The notes: generated by a model not told the origin, from the letters alone. 64,000 nucleotides of DNA from Paraglaciecola mesophila (GCF_009906955.1 NZ_CP047656.1:4649001-4713000), one strand, 5' to 3'. Positions 43,397 through 52,596 are shown, counted from the stretch's first letter. Made by a program: numbers and translations.

Positions 43397-43661
43397 ATAC
43401 CAATTCCATTAAATAATTGGCCTCTCAGAATTCATCCAGCGGGTTTTGAACAAGACGTCGGTGTGCAGTAATGGTTGTTCCCTTTCAAATACCGAGAACG
43501 CAGTGCAAAACCCGCTGGGGAATTCCCTTCGGGCGAATTTTAAAAGGACTTACTCTGTGTTGCTCAAACTCGAAAGAGCACCACTATTACTTCGTTTAAG
43601 CGCCTTGATTAAGCCCTTTTAAATTTTCGCTGAGTGGTTAATTATTTAGTGGAATTGGTAT
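43397..43661. repeat. MITE-like repeat, copy 2 (most complete)
   Basis: 265 bp bounded by terminal inverted repeats: ATACCAATTCCATTAAATAA at the left and its near-complement at the right end (one mismatch). Inside, CCAGCGGGTTTTG (43436-43448) has a perfect 13-bp partner at 43506-43518, and the arm at 43535-43552 pairs with 43609-43628. No ORF. Target duplication not evident. Confidence 0.85.
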
Positions 43662-43813
43662 CAGAAAAATTAAACAGGTGATTGGTGAGTCAATTTGCAA
43701 CACACCAAAACCGCCAAAAAGCAAACCGGTTTTTAGAAAGCGATGCTTGCTCGAGATGGGCAATACCTTATCTTATTTGGCCGATTTAGCTTTCATCAAC
43801 TGTTGGAAATAAA

Positions 43814-43835
43814 GTTGCGCCTACTCTTGCGCAAC
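43814..43835 (-). terminator. Hairpin downstream of the ACT-domain gene
   Basis: GTTGCGC / GCGCAAC perfect 7-bp stem with an 8-nt loop; on the minus strand a T-rich but interrupted stretch follows. It is ~90 bp past the stop of the gene. Confidence 0.4.
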
Positions 43836-43923
43836 AAGCAGAGAGACGCACTTGGTATGAAACCTAATATGTGCGCACTGCAAAAGTAGAGCGAGATTAC
43901 TGCTTTTAACCTGTATTTAGACG

Positions 43924-44316
43924 CTAGGTGAACTCAGCTAGTGCTTTCATGGCCTGGGTGGCTTTCGCACTAGGGACGAAAATATGGTCGTGGTAATAGG
44001 CCGCCACCACGTTAGCACTAATGCCATACTGAGTAAGCTTATTCGCCACCGCGGCAGTGAGCCCGACGGCTTCTAAACTTGAATGTACTGTCAGGGTAAT
44101 TTTTCTATAGGTGCCCTCAAAAGGGATTTTTTCTCGTTTGGCATCATCGGCCAACAAGATTAATGTTAATCCTTCAGATTCTTGAAAAAAACACACAGGG
44201 TTTAAATGCACATAGTCCGCCACGTTACCTTCAGTGGTGCAAAAGGCGAACTCGCCGTCTTGCAAATGTGGAGACATCGTCTTAAGTAGTTGAGTTAGTT
44301 CAGTTATGCCTGACAT
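43924..44316 (-). CDS. ACT-domain protein (COG3602-like)
   Basis: 130 residues. The N-terminal part LTQLLKTMSPHLQDGEFAFCTTEG matches the small-domain start of the family, followed by an ACT-like fold ending LTVHSSLEAVGLTAAVANKLTQYGISANVVAAYYHDHIFVP. ACT domains usually bind amino acids; no enzyme domain is attached. Three 18-bp tandem repeats lie directly upstream. Confidence 0.82.
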   Translation of the reverse strand: MSGITELTQLLKTMSPHLQDGEFAFCTTEGNVADYVHLNPVCFFQESEGLTLILLADDAKREKIPFEGTYRKITLTVHSSLEAVGLTAAVANKLTQYGISANVVAAYYHDHIFVPSAKATQAMKALAEFT

Positions 44317-44321
44317 ATAAA

Positions 44322-44375
44322 ATCCTAAAGTCGTTATAGATCCTGACGTAGTTATAAATCCTGAAGTCGTTATAA
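44322..44375. repeat. Three 18-bp tandem repeats upstream of the ACT-domain gene
   Basis: Three adjoining units of exactly 18 bp: ATCCTAAAGTCGTTATAG, ATCCTGACGTAGTTATAA and ATCCTGAAGTCGTTATAA. They begin 6 bp before the start codon, so they lie in the leader or promoter. Confidence 0.85.
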
Positions 44376-44442
44376 ATAACGCGCTACCAAAGTGTTTATG
44401 TTACGGAAATTCTGGGCGCTTGGGTATGAGTTTGCGCAAACG

Positions 44443-44885
44443 TCAGATCAGCGCCTGTTGATATTCATGTTGTTTGCGAACGTCATGGCGACTTTGGGTA
44501 ACATTAGGGGGACGTCTTTTAAAAAACGCTGCAATCAATTCTTTGAATTCCGCTCACGCTAGCTGTTGTGCCAAACCACTCTCTCACATTTCATTTGTGC
44601 CTTAATTTTGGCGCTACTTCTTCTCTCATATACCAGATCGCGATGCAGCAACATGATTAAGCCGACACACTCAGCTGGGCCAATTACCGCAACGACAATA
44701 GGCGTTTCACATTTTGCAATTGCTTTTAAAATGAAATATAGAAGGCGCACTTCGTTTTGCAATTGGATGATTAACGTCATCCAAATCATTACCTACGGTA
44801 ATTGTGTCACTATTGCCCGTTAACAGTACCGCGTGAATTTGGTCATTTTGATCACGTCTTTCGAACTCATCAACTAATTAAAGCC
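44443..44885 (-). pseudogene. Decayed enoyl-CoA hydratase/isomerase gene
   Basis: Three pieces of a crotonase-type protein are readable on the minus strand. ~44885-44775: DEFERRDQNDQIHAVLLTGN then VGNDLDDVNHP. ~44730-44620: AIAKCETPIVVAVIGPAE then VGLIMLLHRDLVYERR, the oxyanion-hole region. ~44548-44443: AEFKELIAAFFKRRPPNV to the stop, a typical C-terminus. The frame is interrupted, the N-terminus has stops, and ~100 central residues after DLVYERR are missing. The gene is dead. It lies 130 bp downstream of a MarR-type regulator on the same strand. Confidence 0.75.
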
Positions 44886-45016
44886 CGATGTTAAACGTTT
44901 TTTAGCTTCAGGCACTTAATCGTTAAAGACAAAGTATGAATTTTATGGAAGCAATAGGGTTTTCAGACAGTATGCAATTCTAGTTAAGTTAAAGAAGCAT
45001 GGGGGAGTACGCGTGG

Positions 45017-45466
45017 TTAGCGCTGGTGTTCCTCGCTTACAATTTGTTCAGCGTTTTGTGCGATATGAACTAAAAAGCGCGCGATCGTTTCTTGCTCATT
45101 TACGCTAAATTCACTCAGCAAGGCATGATTGATACTCCGTACTTTAGCCGTCGAGCGCTCAGCTATTTCTTGTCCTTTGGGTAGCAAAATTACATTTTGT
45201 ACTCTGGCGTCGCTCGTGCCTCGCTGGCGAGTAACGAGCTGTGCTTTTGTCATTCTATCAATCACCCCTGATATGCTGGAATAGCTCATATTGAGTTGGT
45301 CGGCAATTGCGGTTATCGGTGCGTTATCTTGTTTTGCTAACGTAAATAAAACCGCCAGTTGTGTGGTACTAATGTGTAACTCACTCTTGAGTTTTTTATC
45401 GGCAGCTTTAAACAACGCGCTGTGGGCCAGTTGCAGTAAGTGAAAGATTTTTAAACGCTTTTTCAT
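45017..45466 (-). CDS. MarR-family regulator
   Basis: 149 residues from the ATG at 45466 (a GTG at 45475 is possible). Winged helix-turn-helix of MarR type: LHISTTQLAVLFTLAKQDNAPITAIADQLNMSYSSISGVIDRMTKAQLVTRQRGTSDARVQNVILLPKG. Divergent from the alpha/beta hydrolase gene, with three copies of a likely operator in the 200-bp gap, so it probably controls both. Confidence 0.9.
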   Translation of the reverse strand: MKKRLKIFHLLQLAHSALFKAADKKLKSELHISTTQLAVLFTLAKQDNAPITAIADQLNMSYSSISGVIDRMTKAQLVTRQRGTSDARVQNVILLPKGQEIAERSTAKVRSINHALLSEFSVNEQETIARFLVHIAQNAEQIVSEEHQR

Positions 45467-45489
45467 TAAGGTCACTACTCAGTTGCTAT

Positions 45490-45611
45490 TTATTTAATGT
45501 ACGAAATAAATTTTTTATTTGCAACGCAATATTCACATATATTGTTATTTTTAAGGAGAACCTAAAGATTTTATTTCGTATGTTAAATATAATTATTTAC
45601 ATGCGAAATAA
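45490..45611. promoter_or_regulatory. Three copies of a putative MarR operator
   Basis: TTATTTAATGTACGAAATAA (45490-45509), its inverted near-copy TTATTTCGTATGTTAAATAT (45571-45590, 17/20), and TTATTTACATGCGAAATAA (45593-45611). Sites two and three also face each other as an inverted pair. Located between the MarR-type gene and the divergent hydrolase. Confidence 0.7.
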
Positions 45612-45680
45612 ATGATGGTTTTATGCAAATGAAAGAGCAGTACCATTTAAATATCGCACTAGAAAATCAAGAGGCCCGCC

Positions 45681-46631
45681 ATGAACAATGTAGCGCAAAC
45701 AGACATCTCGCAATCCATGAAACCTAAAATGTCACATGAATCGAGTCATGGCGCGGAGAGTGCCGTTGATGTGAGTAAGTTTGTTGCCGAGCACAAAATA
45801 GTTACTGCTGCAGGTCATTCAATTGTGTTAAAAGTGTTTAATAGTCAGATAGTATCTACAAAGGGAGTTTGTGTACTTGCCGCAGCGACTGGTGTCGCTC
45901 AGTATCTATATCAAGATTTCGCACTGTGGTTGTCAACACTGGGTTACCACGTAGTTACATTTGATTATGACGGCATTGGTTTATCGGTCGATAAACACGT
46001 AAAGCATTGTAAGAGCGACATATTGAGTTGGGCAGTTAATGATTGCCCGGCTGTGCTTGATTTTGTAGGACGACATTTCCTCGACCTTGAATGTATTTGG
46101 ATTGGGCATAGTGTTGGCGGGCATATGTTAGGCATGATGCCAAATACCTCACAAATTAATCGTGCGATTACCGTTGCTGCGGGCACAGGGACCTGGTGGT
46201 ACAATTCTGCGCCTACTAAGCGAGTGTCATGGTTTTTATGGTATTTCCTAGTACCGGTAACTGTACCGTTACTTGGGTATTTTCCTGGTGATAAACTCAA
46301 AGTTATGTGCAATTTACCTAAAGGCGTGATGATGCAATGGCGCCGCTGGTGCTTAAAAGAAAAGTACGCTGTGGAAAAAGAAGGGCAATGGCTCAAAGAG
46401 CGGTTTGCTAACGTGAATGTGCCAATTCATGCAATTGCCTTTAGTGATGATGAAATGATGTCTATGAAAAACATCGATATGTTACACAGCCAATTTAGTA
46501 GCGCTAATATTACACGCCAGACTGTTAATCCAAAGGACGTAGAACACAAGAAAATAGGGCACATAGGATGGCATAAGGGGCGTTACCAATCGATGTGGGA
46601 AAAAGTATTCAAGCCGCTGCTCACTGACTAA
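45681..46631 (+). CDS. Alpha/beta hydrolase
   Basis: 316 residues. Alpha/beta hydrolase fold: strand and oxyanion region VLAAATGVAQYLYQDFALWLSTLGYHVVTFDYDGIGLS, then the nucleophile elbow CIWIGHSVGGHMLGMM with Ser in GHSVGG, a lid region with Trp-rich helices (~165-215), the acid in AIAFSDDEMM and a late His in IGHIGWHKG. The family matches serine-aminopeptidase/lysophospholipase-like hydrolases (COG4757 type). Substrate unknown; control by the divergent MarR-type regulator is likely. Confidence 0.85.
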   Translation: MNNVAQTDISQSMKPKMSHESSHGAESAVDVSKFVAEHKIVTAAGHSIVLKVFNSQIVSTKGVCVLAAATGVAQYLYQDFALWLSTLGYHVVTFDYDGIGLSVDKHVKHCKSDILSWAVNDCPAVLDFVGRHFLDLECIWIGHSVGGHMLGMMPNTSQINRAITVAAGTGTWWYNSAPTKRVSWFLWYFLVPVTVPLLGYFPGDKLKVMCNLPKGVMMQWRRWCLKEKYAVEKEGQWLKERFANVNVPIHAIAFSDDEMMSMKNIDMLHSQFSSANITRQTVNPKDVEHKKIGHIGWHKGRYQSMWEKVFKPLLTD

Positions 46632-46805
46632 GATCTTATTGTCAGGACGTTCAATGAGAAAATTTTAATGCAAAATCATAATAGGCGGGTATAAATTTAG
46701 GCGTTAATATGAATGTATCCTAATAAAAATGGAACTTAATAAAGATAGTCAGGGTCAACTGTTACATAATTGTTAATTTATCGTATGATTGATTGTGAGT
46801 ACAAG

Positions 46806-47129
46806 ATGGCTACCTTATTTCCATTACCGAGCGCGACTGGCAACAAAAAACATTCGGCTGAAAAGCCAAAATTTACGCACAGCACGCGCTGTTCGTATCG
46901 GCTTGTAACATTAATTGGGCTAGACATATTAGGTGTGCTTTTGATGCTGATAGGATTGCATCAGCAATTTCATCACCACGGTTTCTTGAGTGAATCCCTT
47001 GATACTCCTTATGTAGGCGTAATGCTGCTGACTGCCGGAGTTGTACTGACCCTTCCGTTTTTTATCTGGAGCTTTAAAGCGAACTTCCGGCCACTCGATA
47101 ATGTTAACGCATCTAATGGTCGTGAGTAG
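46806..47129 (+). CDS. Small membrane protein, unknown
   Basis: 107 residues from the ATG at 46806. The polar N-terminus (~1-30) is followed by two transmembrane helices (LVTLIGLDILGVLLMLIGLH; YVGVMLLTAGVVLTLPFFIW) joined by a His-rich loop (QQFHHHG). No family recognised. A start at 46770 is possible but has a poorer site. Confidence 0.55.
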   Translation: MATLFPLPSATGNKKHSAEKPKFTHSTRCSYRLVTLIGLDILGVLLMLIGLHQQFHHHGFLSESLDTPYVGVMLLTAGVVLTLPFFIWSFKANFRPLDNVNASNGRE

Positions 47130-47180
47130 ACATACAAACACGTTGCAACGAACATCCATTAATTTTGTTAAGGCTCAAAA

Positions 47181-47253
47181 GAAGTCGAAAAAGCCACCCT
47201 CATCCGTCACATTTATTCATTCCAAAGGAAGTCGAATAAGCGACTCTCATTCC
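47181..47253. repeat. REP-like direct repeats beside the transposase gene
   Basis: Two ~25-bp units 47 bp apart share GAAGTCGAA-AAGC-AC-CTCAT-C (47181-47205 and 47228-47253). The second contains the hairpin GTCG-6-CGAC (47231-47244). Such units near the gene are expected targets of a REP-associated tyrosine transposase. Confidence 0.6.
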
Positions 47254-47327
47254 TCATTTGTGGCAAGTTACCCAAACCCCTGAAAATAACAGAGACACCC
47301 ATAAAAAGTAACAAGGACATCCATGTT

Positions 47328-47364
47328 AAAAGTGGTTGATTTTAAACCCTCAACTACACTTTTT
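47328..47364 (+). repeat. Hairpin immediately before the transposase gene
   Basis: AAAAGTGGTTGA pairs with TCAACTACACTTTT (two-base bulge) around a 10-nt loop, followed by TTTT. It may be an upstream terminator or the structured end recognised by the transposase. Confidence 0.55.
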
Positions 47365-47393
47365 GTGTGTTCCAATTTATTGAGTCGACTGTT

Positions 47394-48377
47394 ATGCCTC
47401 AGTCACGAAAAAGCCAAATCAGTTTAATCGATACGCCTTATTATCACTGTGTGTCCCGATGTGTTCGCCAGTCTTATCTGTGTGGCACAAACCAACTTAC
47501 TGGGCAGAGCTACGAGCACCGGCGCAACTGGGTGGAGGAGCGTTTACTGTTTTTATCGACCGTGTTCGCGATTGATATTTGTGCTTACGCAGTCATGAGT
47601 AATCATACTCATGTGGTGCTTTGTGTGGATAAGGAGTTGGCTGATAACTGGGATACCGAATCGGTACTAAGGCGTTATCACATACTTCATAAAGGTACGT
47701 TACTCACTCAGAAATTTATAAACGGCGATACCTTAACCCAAGGGGAGCTCATCACCCTTGATGACACTGTTGAAATCTACAGAAAACGCTTATATGACAT
47801 CAGTTGGTTTATGCGTGACTTAAATGAATATATTGCCCGTGAAGCGAATAAAGAAGATGACTGTACGGGTCGTTTTTGGGAAGGACGATTTAAATCACAA
47901 GCTCTACTAGATGAAAGCGCCGTGCTAGCTTGTATGGCCTATGTGGATTTAAATCCCATTAGAGCAAAAATAGCCAAAACACCTGAAACAGCAACACACA
48001 CCAGTATTAAAAAACGTATTCACTCTGCTAAATATCATCAAGCTCAACCGAGTACGCTAATGCCCTTTGCGGGAAACCTGAAAGAAAACATGCCAAAAGG
48101 TATTGCGTATTCACTCAAAGACTATTGTGAGCTTATTGATACCACAGGTCGTTGTATTCGTGATGATAAGGCAGGTTATATAGATAACACTCAAAGCCCT
48201 ATTCTAGAAAGACTAGGACTAGATAGCGCTCAGTGGTTAGCCTTAACCACTGAGTTTGAAAAACACTTCTGCTACGCCGCTGGGGGCGAGCAAATGATGA
48301 ATGCCTTTAAGCGCCATACCCACCATCAACGAATACGTGGAATGGGCAAAGCAAAAGCGCTGCTAAAGCGCGCTTAA
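47394..48377 (+). CDS. REP-associated tyrosine transposase (RAYT, Y1_Tnp)
   Basis: 327 residues from the ATG at 47394. Single-strand HUH transposase of the IS200-like Y1 family: the metal-binding HxH is in YAVMSNHTHVVL, the N-terminus has DTPYYHCVSRCVRQSYLCG, and the conserved GRFWEGRFKSQALLDESAVLACMAYVDLNPIRA carries the catalytic region. The long C-terminal tail and the lack of IS ends are typical of domesticated RAYT genes that mobilise or maintain REP sequences. REP-like repeats are directly upstream. Confidence 0.9.
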   Translation: MPQSRKSQISLIDTPYYHCVSRCVRQSYLCGTNQLTGQSYEHRRNWVEERLLFLSTVFAIDICAYAVMSNHTHVVLCVDKELADNWDTESVLRRYHILHKGTLLTQKFINGDTLTQGELITLDDTVEIYRKRLYDISWFMRDLNEYIAREANKEDDCTGRFWEGRFKSQALLDESAVLACMAYVDLNPIRAKIAKTPETATHTSIKKRIHSAKYHQAQPSTLMPFAGNLKENMPKGIAYSLKDYCELIDTTGRCIRDDKAGYIDNTQSPILERLGLDSAQWLALTTEFEKHFCYAAGGEQMMNAFKRHTHHQRIRGMGKAKALLKRA

Positions 48378-48935
48378 GTTAGAGCTAGTCTCAGCGAATA
48401 CCCCTTATGCACCTCTCGTGAAGTAGACGCTTGCCTGTAGTTCACATAAATTTCTCTCTAAACCCTTGCTATTCCATCAAAAGTCTTCAGTTGCTCAGCT
48501 CATAAGTGTAGTTATTTGGTTTCGAGCGGTATTTTTGTATGCGAAAAGTGTCGACGAGACTCTACGGCGAAATCATTAACTAGGTTTAAGAATGGGTGTC
48601 TTAATAAGTGGTTGCTGGTAATTTTTTGCACTGATCCTTCCGGTTTCTGCGTGAATATTTGGCGAGAATAATGCAAACATTCGAGCATTGTTTTTTGTGC
48701 GCGGCACTTTATTTTATATTTGCAATAAAGCGTGGGGCGTTTATGAATCGTGATGAGGGGGAGTTGTATGTTAATGGTCTTTCTCTCACGTGAGGGGGAG
48801 GTGATGAACTCACCATGTGTAATTATTACAAGGTGTTGAAGTAATTTTTTCTCTACCTTGTATGTTTTCTTCAAACGTTTGGTTAGGAGTTTAGTTAAAG
48901 GGGGAGAATAGCCAGATGGAGGTAGGTTATTAAAA
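48378..48935. other. 558-bp region before the cytochrome oxidase operon
   Basis: No reliable gene; a long minus-strand frame here has no family signature and overlaps the start of coxB. It should hold the oxidase promoter. A G-rich Shine-Dalgarno (GGAGG, 48919-48923) is at the right end. Confidence 0.4.
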
Positions 48936-49955
48936 ATGCATTTTTGGACTGAATTGAGTAATAAAGCCACCTTTGTAGCCGTTGTATTCACGCTAAAGTT
49001 ACCTTTATCGTATGCACAAAGCCAGTCAGCCATTCAACCCGCCACTGAGCAAGCTCGCGGGATAAGCTACATATGGTGGAGTATGTTTTGGGTCGCTGTG
49101 GTGGTGTTCGTGGCCGTTATGCTTCTATTGGCGTGGGGCTTATGGCGCGGGAAATCTAAAAAGCCGACACAACTAAGTTACCTTGCGAGCCGTAATTTAG
49201 TCATAGTCGCAGGTATCGCGGTTCCGCTAGTAACCGTTATATGTTTGGTGGGCGGTAGCTTAATGCTAGGCCGTTCATTATCCGCAAGCCCACCTGATAA
49301 CGCACTTGAAGTACGCATCACCGGTTGGATGTGGTGGTGGCAAATCGAATATCTAGATGAAAACTCCAATACTATTGCTACCACAGCCAACGAATTACAC
49401 GTACCGATAAATCGTCCTATCCAGATTTATTTAGAAAGTGGTGATGTCATTCATAGTTTCTGGGTGCCTCAATTACACGGTAAAACAGATCTGATCCCAG
49501 GGCGCACTAATTCTAGTTGGTTTGAGGTCGACGCTTCAGGCACTTTTCGCGGGCAATGTGCAGAATTTTGTGGACTGCAACATGCGCTTATGGGGTTTCT
49601 GGTGGTTTCTGAGCCTCAAGCTGAATTTGATGTTTGGTTTGCGAATCAGCAAGCGCCAGCACAACCGGCAGAAAATAATGGAGTACTCGCGGGCCAGCGC
49701 GTCTTTTTTGAAGCGGGATGTCACCAATGTCATACCATTCGGGGTACTGATGCGGCTGGAACGGCTGGCCCAGATTTAACTCATCTGGCTTCAAGGCAAT
49801 CAATCGCATCTGTTACCAGAAGAAATAGTCGAGCACATTTAGGCGGTTGGGTTGCTGATCCAAATGGCATAAAACCGGGCGCAAAAATGCCAATGTCTCA
49901 ATTGGATGCCAAGGAGTTATCTGATTTGCTTGACTATTTACAAAGTCTGCATTGA
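48936..49955 (+). CDS. coxB: Cytochrome c oxidase subunit II with fused cytochrome c (caa3 type)
   Basis: 339 residues. Signal peptide, two transmembrane helices (~45-70, ~88-110), then the cupredoxin CuA domain: ligands His173 (VIHSFWVP), Cys208, Glu210, Cys212, His216 and Met219 in GQCAEFCGLQHALMG; aromatic patch WMWWW at 131-135. The C-terminal cytochrome c domain has the heme motif Cys262-His-Gln-Cys-His266 and an axial Met in GAKMPMSQ. The fused heme marks a caa3-type oxidase. Confidence 0.95.
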   Translation: MHFWTELSNKATFVAVVFTLKLPLSYAQSQSAIQPATEQARGISYIWWSMFWVAVVVFVAVMLLLAWGLWRGKSKKPTQLSYLASRNLVIVAGIAVPLVTVICLVGGSLMLGRSLSASPPDNALEVRITGWMWWWQIEYLDENSNTIATTANELHVPINRPIQIYLESGDVIHSFWVPQLHGKTDLIPGRTNSSWFEVDASGTFRGQCAEFCGLQHALMGFLVVSEPQAEFDVWFANQQAPAQPAENNGVLAGQRVFFEAGCHQCHTIRGTDAAGTAGPDLTHLASRQSIASVTRRNSRAHLGGWVADPNGIKPGAKMPMSQLDAKELSDLLDYLQSLH

Positions 49956-50017
49956 TTACACTTAAACGCGGTCAAATAAGCGCTAGGCCTTAGTTAAGAA
50001 CACATGATAAAAAGGGA

Positions 50018-51964
50018 ATGAGCTTGAAAAATCACCCACACACTGAACAAGCTATTTTTGATGACCAAGAAGGTGCAGAATCTATCTTGGATAAAACGTG
50101 GTTGTCTCCGCCTGGTTTTTTGGGCTGGTTTACTCATGTAAACCAGCGCCAGATTGGCTTTCGTTTTGTCGTCACTTCTTTGATTTTTTTCGCATTAGGG
50201 GGGCTTTTAGCGCTCTTGATGCGCTTACAACTGGTGCAGCCAGAAAACACCCTTATGGGGGCAGAGTTTTATCATCAAATAATGACGATGCACGGCACCA
50301 CAATGATGTTCTTTTTCGCCGTGCCCGCCATGGAGGGGCTGGGAATCTACTTAGTCCCTTTAATGATCGGTACCAGAGATATGTCGTTCCCTCGGCTCAA
50401 TGCATTCGGCTACTACGTCTATCTGTTAGCAGGTATCACACTTTATCTGGCCCTCTTTTTAGGTATGGCGCCAAACACCGGCTGGTTCAGTTATGTTCCA
50501 CTGGCCGGTATCGACTATTCACCGGGGCAGGGGGTCAGTTTCTGGACGACCATGATCACCTTTATTGAGATCTCCGCACTGACGGCGGCGGTGGAATTAA
50601 TTGTCACCATCCTTAAACAACGAGCGCCGGGAATGACCTTAAATCGCATGCCCATTTTTGTATGGTCGATTCTGGTTATGTCGTTCATGATTGTTTTTGC
50701 AATGCCTACCGTGATGGTAGGAAGCGTATTACTGGCACTTGATCGCACATTTGCCACCCAGTTTTTCGTCGCCTCCGGCGGCGGTGACCCATTGTTGTGG
50801 CAGCACTTGTTTTGGTTTTTCGGTCACCCTGAAGTGTATATCATTGTTGTGCCGGCGCTTGGTATTGTATCCACTGTTATTTCCACCTTCTGTCAGCGGG
50901 AAGTGTTTGGTTACACCGCGGTCGTCCTCTCAATGGTGACCATTGGCTTTGTGTCATTTGGCTTGTGGGTACACCACATGTTTACCACAGGTTTACCCCA
51001 TTTAGGCTTGAGCTTTTTCACCGCAGCGAGCGCGATGATCGCTATCCCTAGCGGCGTGCAGATTTTCTGCTGGATCGCCACACTGTGGGGGTCAAAAATC
51101 CAATTTAAAACGCCTATGCTGTTCATCATGGGCTTTTTTGCCGTATTTGTTATTGGTGGTCTAACAGGGGTAATGGCAGCGTCCATCCCATTCGATATGC
51201 AAGCTCATGATAGCTACTTTGTGGTCGCGCATCTTCATTACGTGTTGATCGGAGGGGCCGTGCTGCCGTTTTTTGCAGGTTTATATTATTGGTACCCTAA
51301 AATGACAGGAGCAATGTTAAGTGAACGGCTGGGGCGCTGGAGCTTTTGGCTTATATTTGTCGGGTTAAACCTCACCTTTTTTCCTATGCATCAATTAGGG
51401 CTCGACGGCATGCCTAGACGGGTCTACACCTATTTACACAATATGGGGTGGGAAGAGATTAACTTTTTCGTGACCTGTGCCGCCTTTCTAATGGCATTCG
51501 GTTTTTTACTCACCTTTATTAACACGCTTATCAGCCCTTATAAGTCACGGGCGGCCGGGAGTAATCCATGGCATGCAGACACCTTAGAATGGTGGGCACA
51601 ATCGCCACCACGAAATTACAACTTTAGGCATCTCCCCGTGATTAGCAGCCGCACCCCATTATGGCAAAAAGCCCCTTTATATAAGGTGACGGGGATCCGC
51701 GCCGATCGCCGTGAGATAATCATCACAACGCTGCTAGATGCGAAACCCCAAGGCGTATGCATCATGCCATCGCCCACTTACTGGCCGTTTGTTTTAGCGT
51801 TAACGGTTGGTTTTGGTTTTCTTGGTTTCATGTTTAAGCCGATTTTGTTTGTGGTTGGCTTCTTTCTAAGCTTTTTCGCTATTGTGGGTTGGCTGTGGCC
51901 CGCCCGTCCATGGCTGGCTGAGAAGCCGCCAGAGGATGGTCATCCCGTTAGAGGCTTACAATAA
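50018..51964 (+). CDS. coxA: Cytochrome c oxidase subunit I
   Basis: 648 residues. Heme-copper core with 12 helices plus C-terminal extra helices (~595-635). Heme a ligand His in YHQIMTMHGTTMMFF; CuB His and the cross-linked Tyr in FFGHPEVYIIVVPALGIVS; the two CuB histidines in GLWVHHMFTTGL; heme a3/a ligands in HDSYFVVAHLHYVLIGG. This is the oxygen-reducing, proton-pumping subunit. ATG 50018 is very close to AAAGGG; a TTG two codons later has better spacing, so the true start may be 50024. Confidence 0.96.
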   Translation: MSLKNHPHTEQAIFDDQEGAESILDKTWLSPPGFLGWFTHVNQRQIGFRFVVTSLIFFALGGLLALLMRLQLVQPENTLMGAEFYHQIMTMHGTTMMFFFAVPAMEGLGIYLVPLMIGTRDMSFPRLNAFGYYVYLLAGITLYLALFLGMAPNTGWFSYVPLAGIDYSPGQGVSFWTTMITFIEISALTAAVELIVTILKQRAPGMTLNRMPIFVWSILVMSFMIVFAMPTVMVGSVLLALDRTFATQFFVASGGGDPLLWQHLFWFFGHPEVYIIVVPALGIVSTVISTFCQREVFGYTAVVLSMVTIGFVSFGLWVHHMFTTGLPHLGLSFFTAASAMIAIPSGVQIFCWIATLWGSKIQFKTPMLFIMGFFAVFVIGGLTGVMAASIPFDMQAHDSYFVVAHLHYVLIGGAVLPFFAGLYYWYPKMTGAMLSERLGRWSFWLIFVGLNLTFFPMHQLGLDGMPRRVYTYLHNMGWEEINFFVTCAAFLMAFGFLLTFINTLISPYKSRAAGSNPWHADTLEWWAQSPPRNYNFRHLPVISSRTPLWQKAPLYKVTGIRADRREIIITTLLDAKPQGVCIMPSPTYWPFVLALTVGFGFLGFMFKPILFVVGFFLSFFAIVGWLWPARPWLAEKPPEDGHPVRGLQ

Positions 51965-52593
51965 TGAGCACACCAATGAGTCGTAACCAACAGACTGCAA
52001 ACGCAGATATCGATGTATCCAACTTTTCTCGCCATTTGAATGGCCAAAATGCACCTATTTGGTGGGGGATCATTGGCTTAATTTTGATTGAGCTAAGTGT
52101 GGTTTCTGCATTTACAGTCACGTATCTGTATCTATACATGCAGCACCCTCAGTGGCCTCCTAATGATATTGCGCCCCCTCCGTTGTTTATTCCTACTTGG
52201 TCAACAATCCTAATGTTATTAAGCTGCGTGACCATGTATCTGGCTGGTAAATCGGTTGAAAAGAATAAGTCAAAAGGCTTTGTTGTCTATACCTTCGCAT
52301 CGGTCATCATGGCGCTGTTGGTGCTGTGGATCCGCTGGCAACAATTCGACAATTTTGACATGCGTTGGGATCAACACGTATATGGTTCGCTGCTGTGGAC
52401 TATTTCAGGTTTTCATTTTATTCATATTGTCTCAGCGGCGATAGGCACCGCCGCAATTGGTCTTTTCGGAATGGTGGGTTTTTATACCAAGCAGCGACAA
52501 ATTGGCGTGGTGGTCGATACCATGTATTGGAACTTTGTTGCCTTTGCTTGGCTGCCGTTTTATTTAGTGCTGTATTACTTTCCCAGGTTATAA
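51964..52593 (+). CDS. coxC: Cytochrome c oxidase subunit III
   Basis: 209 residues, five hydrophobic helices. Late family motif YWNFVAFAWLPFYLVLYYFPRL; QHVYGSLLWTISGFHFIHIVSAAIG is the region with the conserved His. TAATG overlap with subunit I. Confidence 0.9.
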   Translation: MSTPMSRNQQTANADIDVSNFSRHLNGQNAPIWWGIIGLILIELSVVSAFTVTYLYLYMQHPQWPPNDIAPPPLFIPTWSTILMLLSCVTMYLAGKSVEKNKSKGFVVYTFASVIMALLVLWIRWQQFDNFDMRWDQHVYGSLLWTISGFHFIHIVSAAIGTAAIGLFGMVGFYTKQRQIGVVVDTMYWNFVAFAWLPFYLVLYYFPRL

Positions 52594-52596
52594 ATC

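Noticed and set aside
44322..44375. CRISPR array
   Set aside because: Units adjoin without spacers and number only three; they are simple tandem repeats.
44566..44823. 85-codon plus-strand frame
   Set aside because: The opposite strand carries readable enoyl-CoA hydratase fragments, so this frame is a shadow of a pseudogene.
48512..49033. 173-codon minus-strand frame upstream of coxB
   Set aside because: Overlaps the coxB start, shows no family motif, and its composition fits random sequence. The region is left as non-coding.
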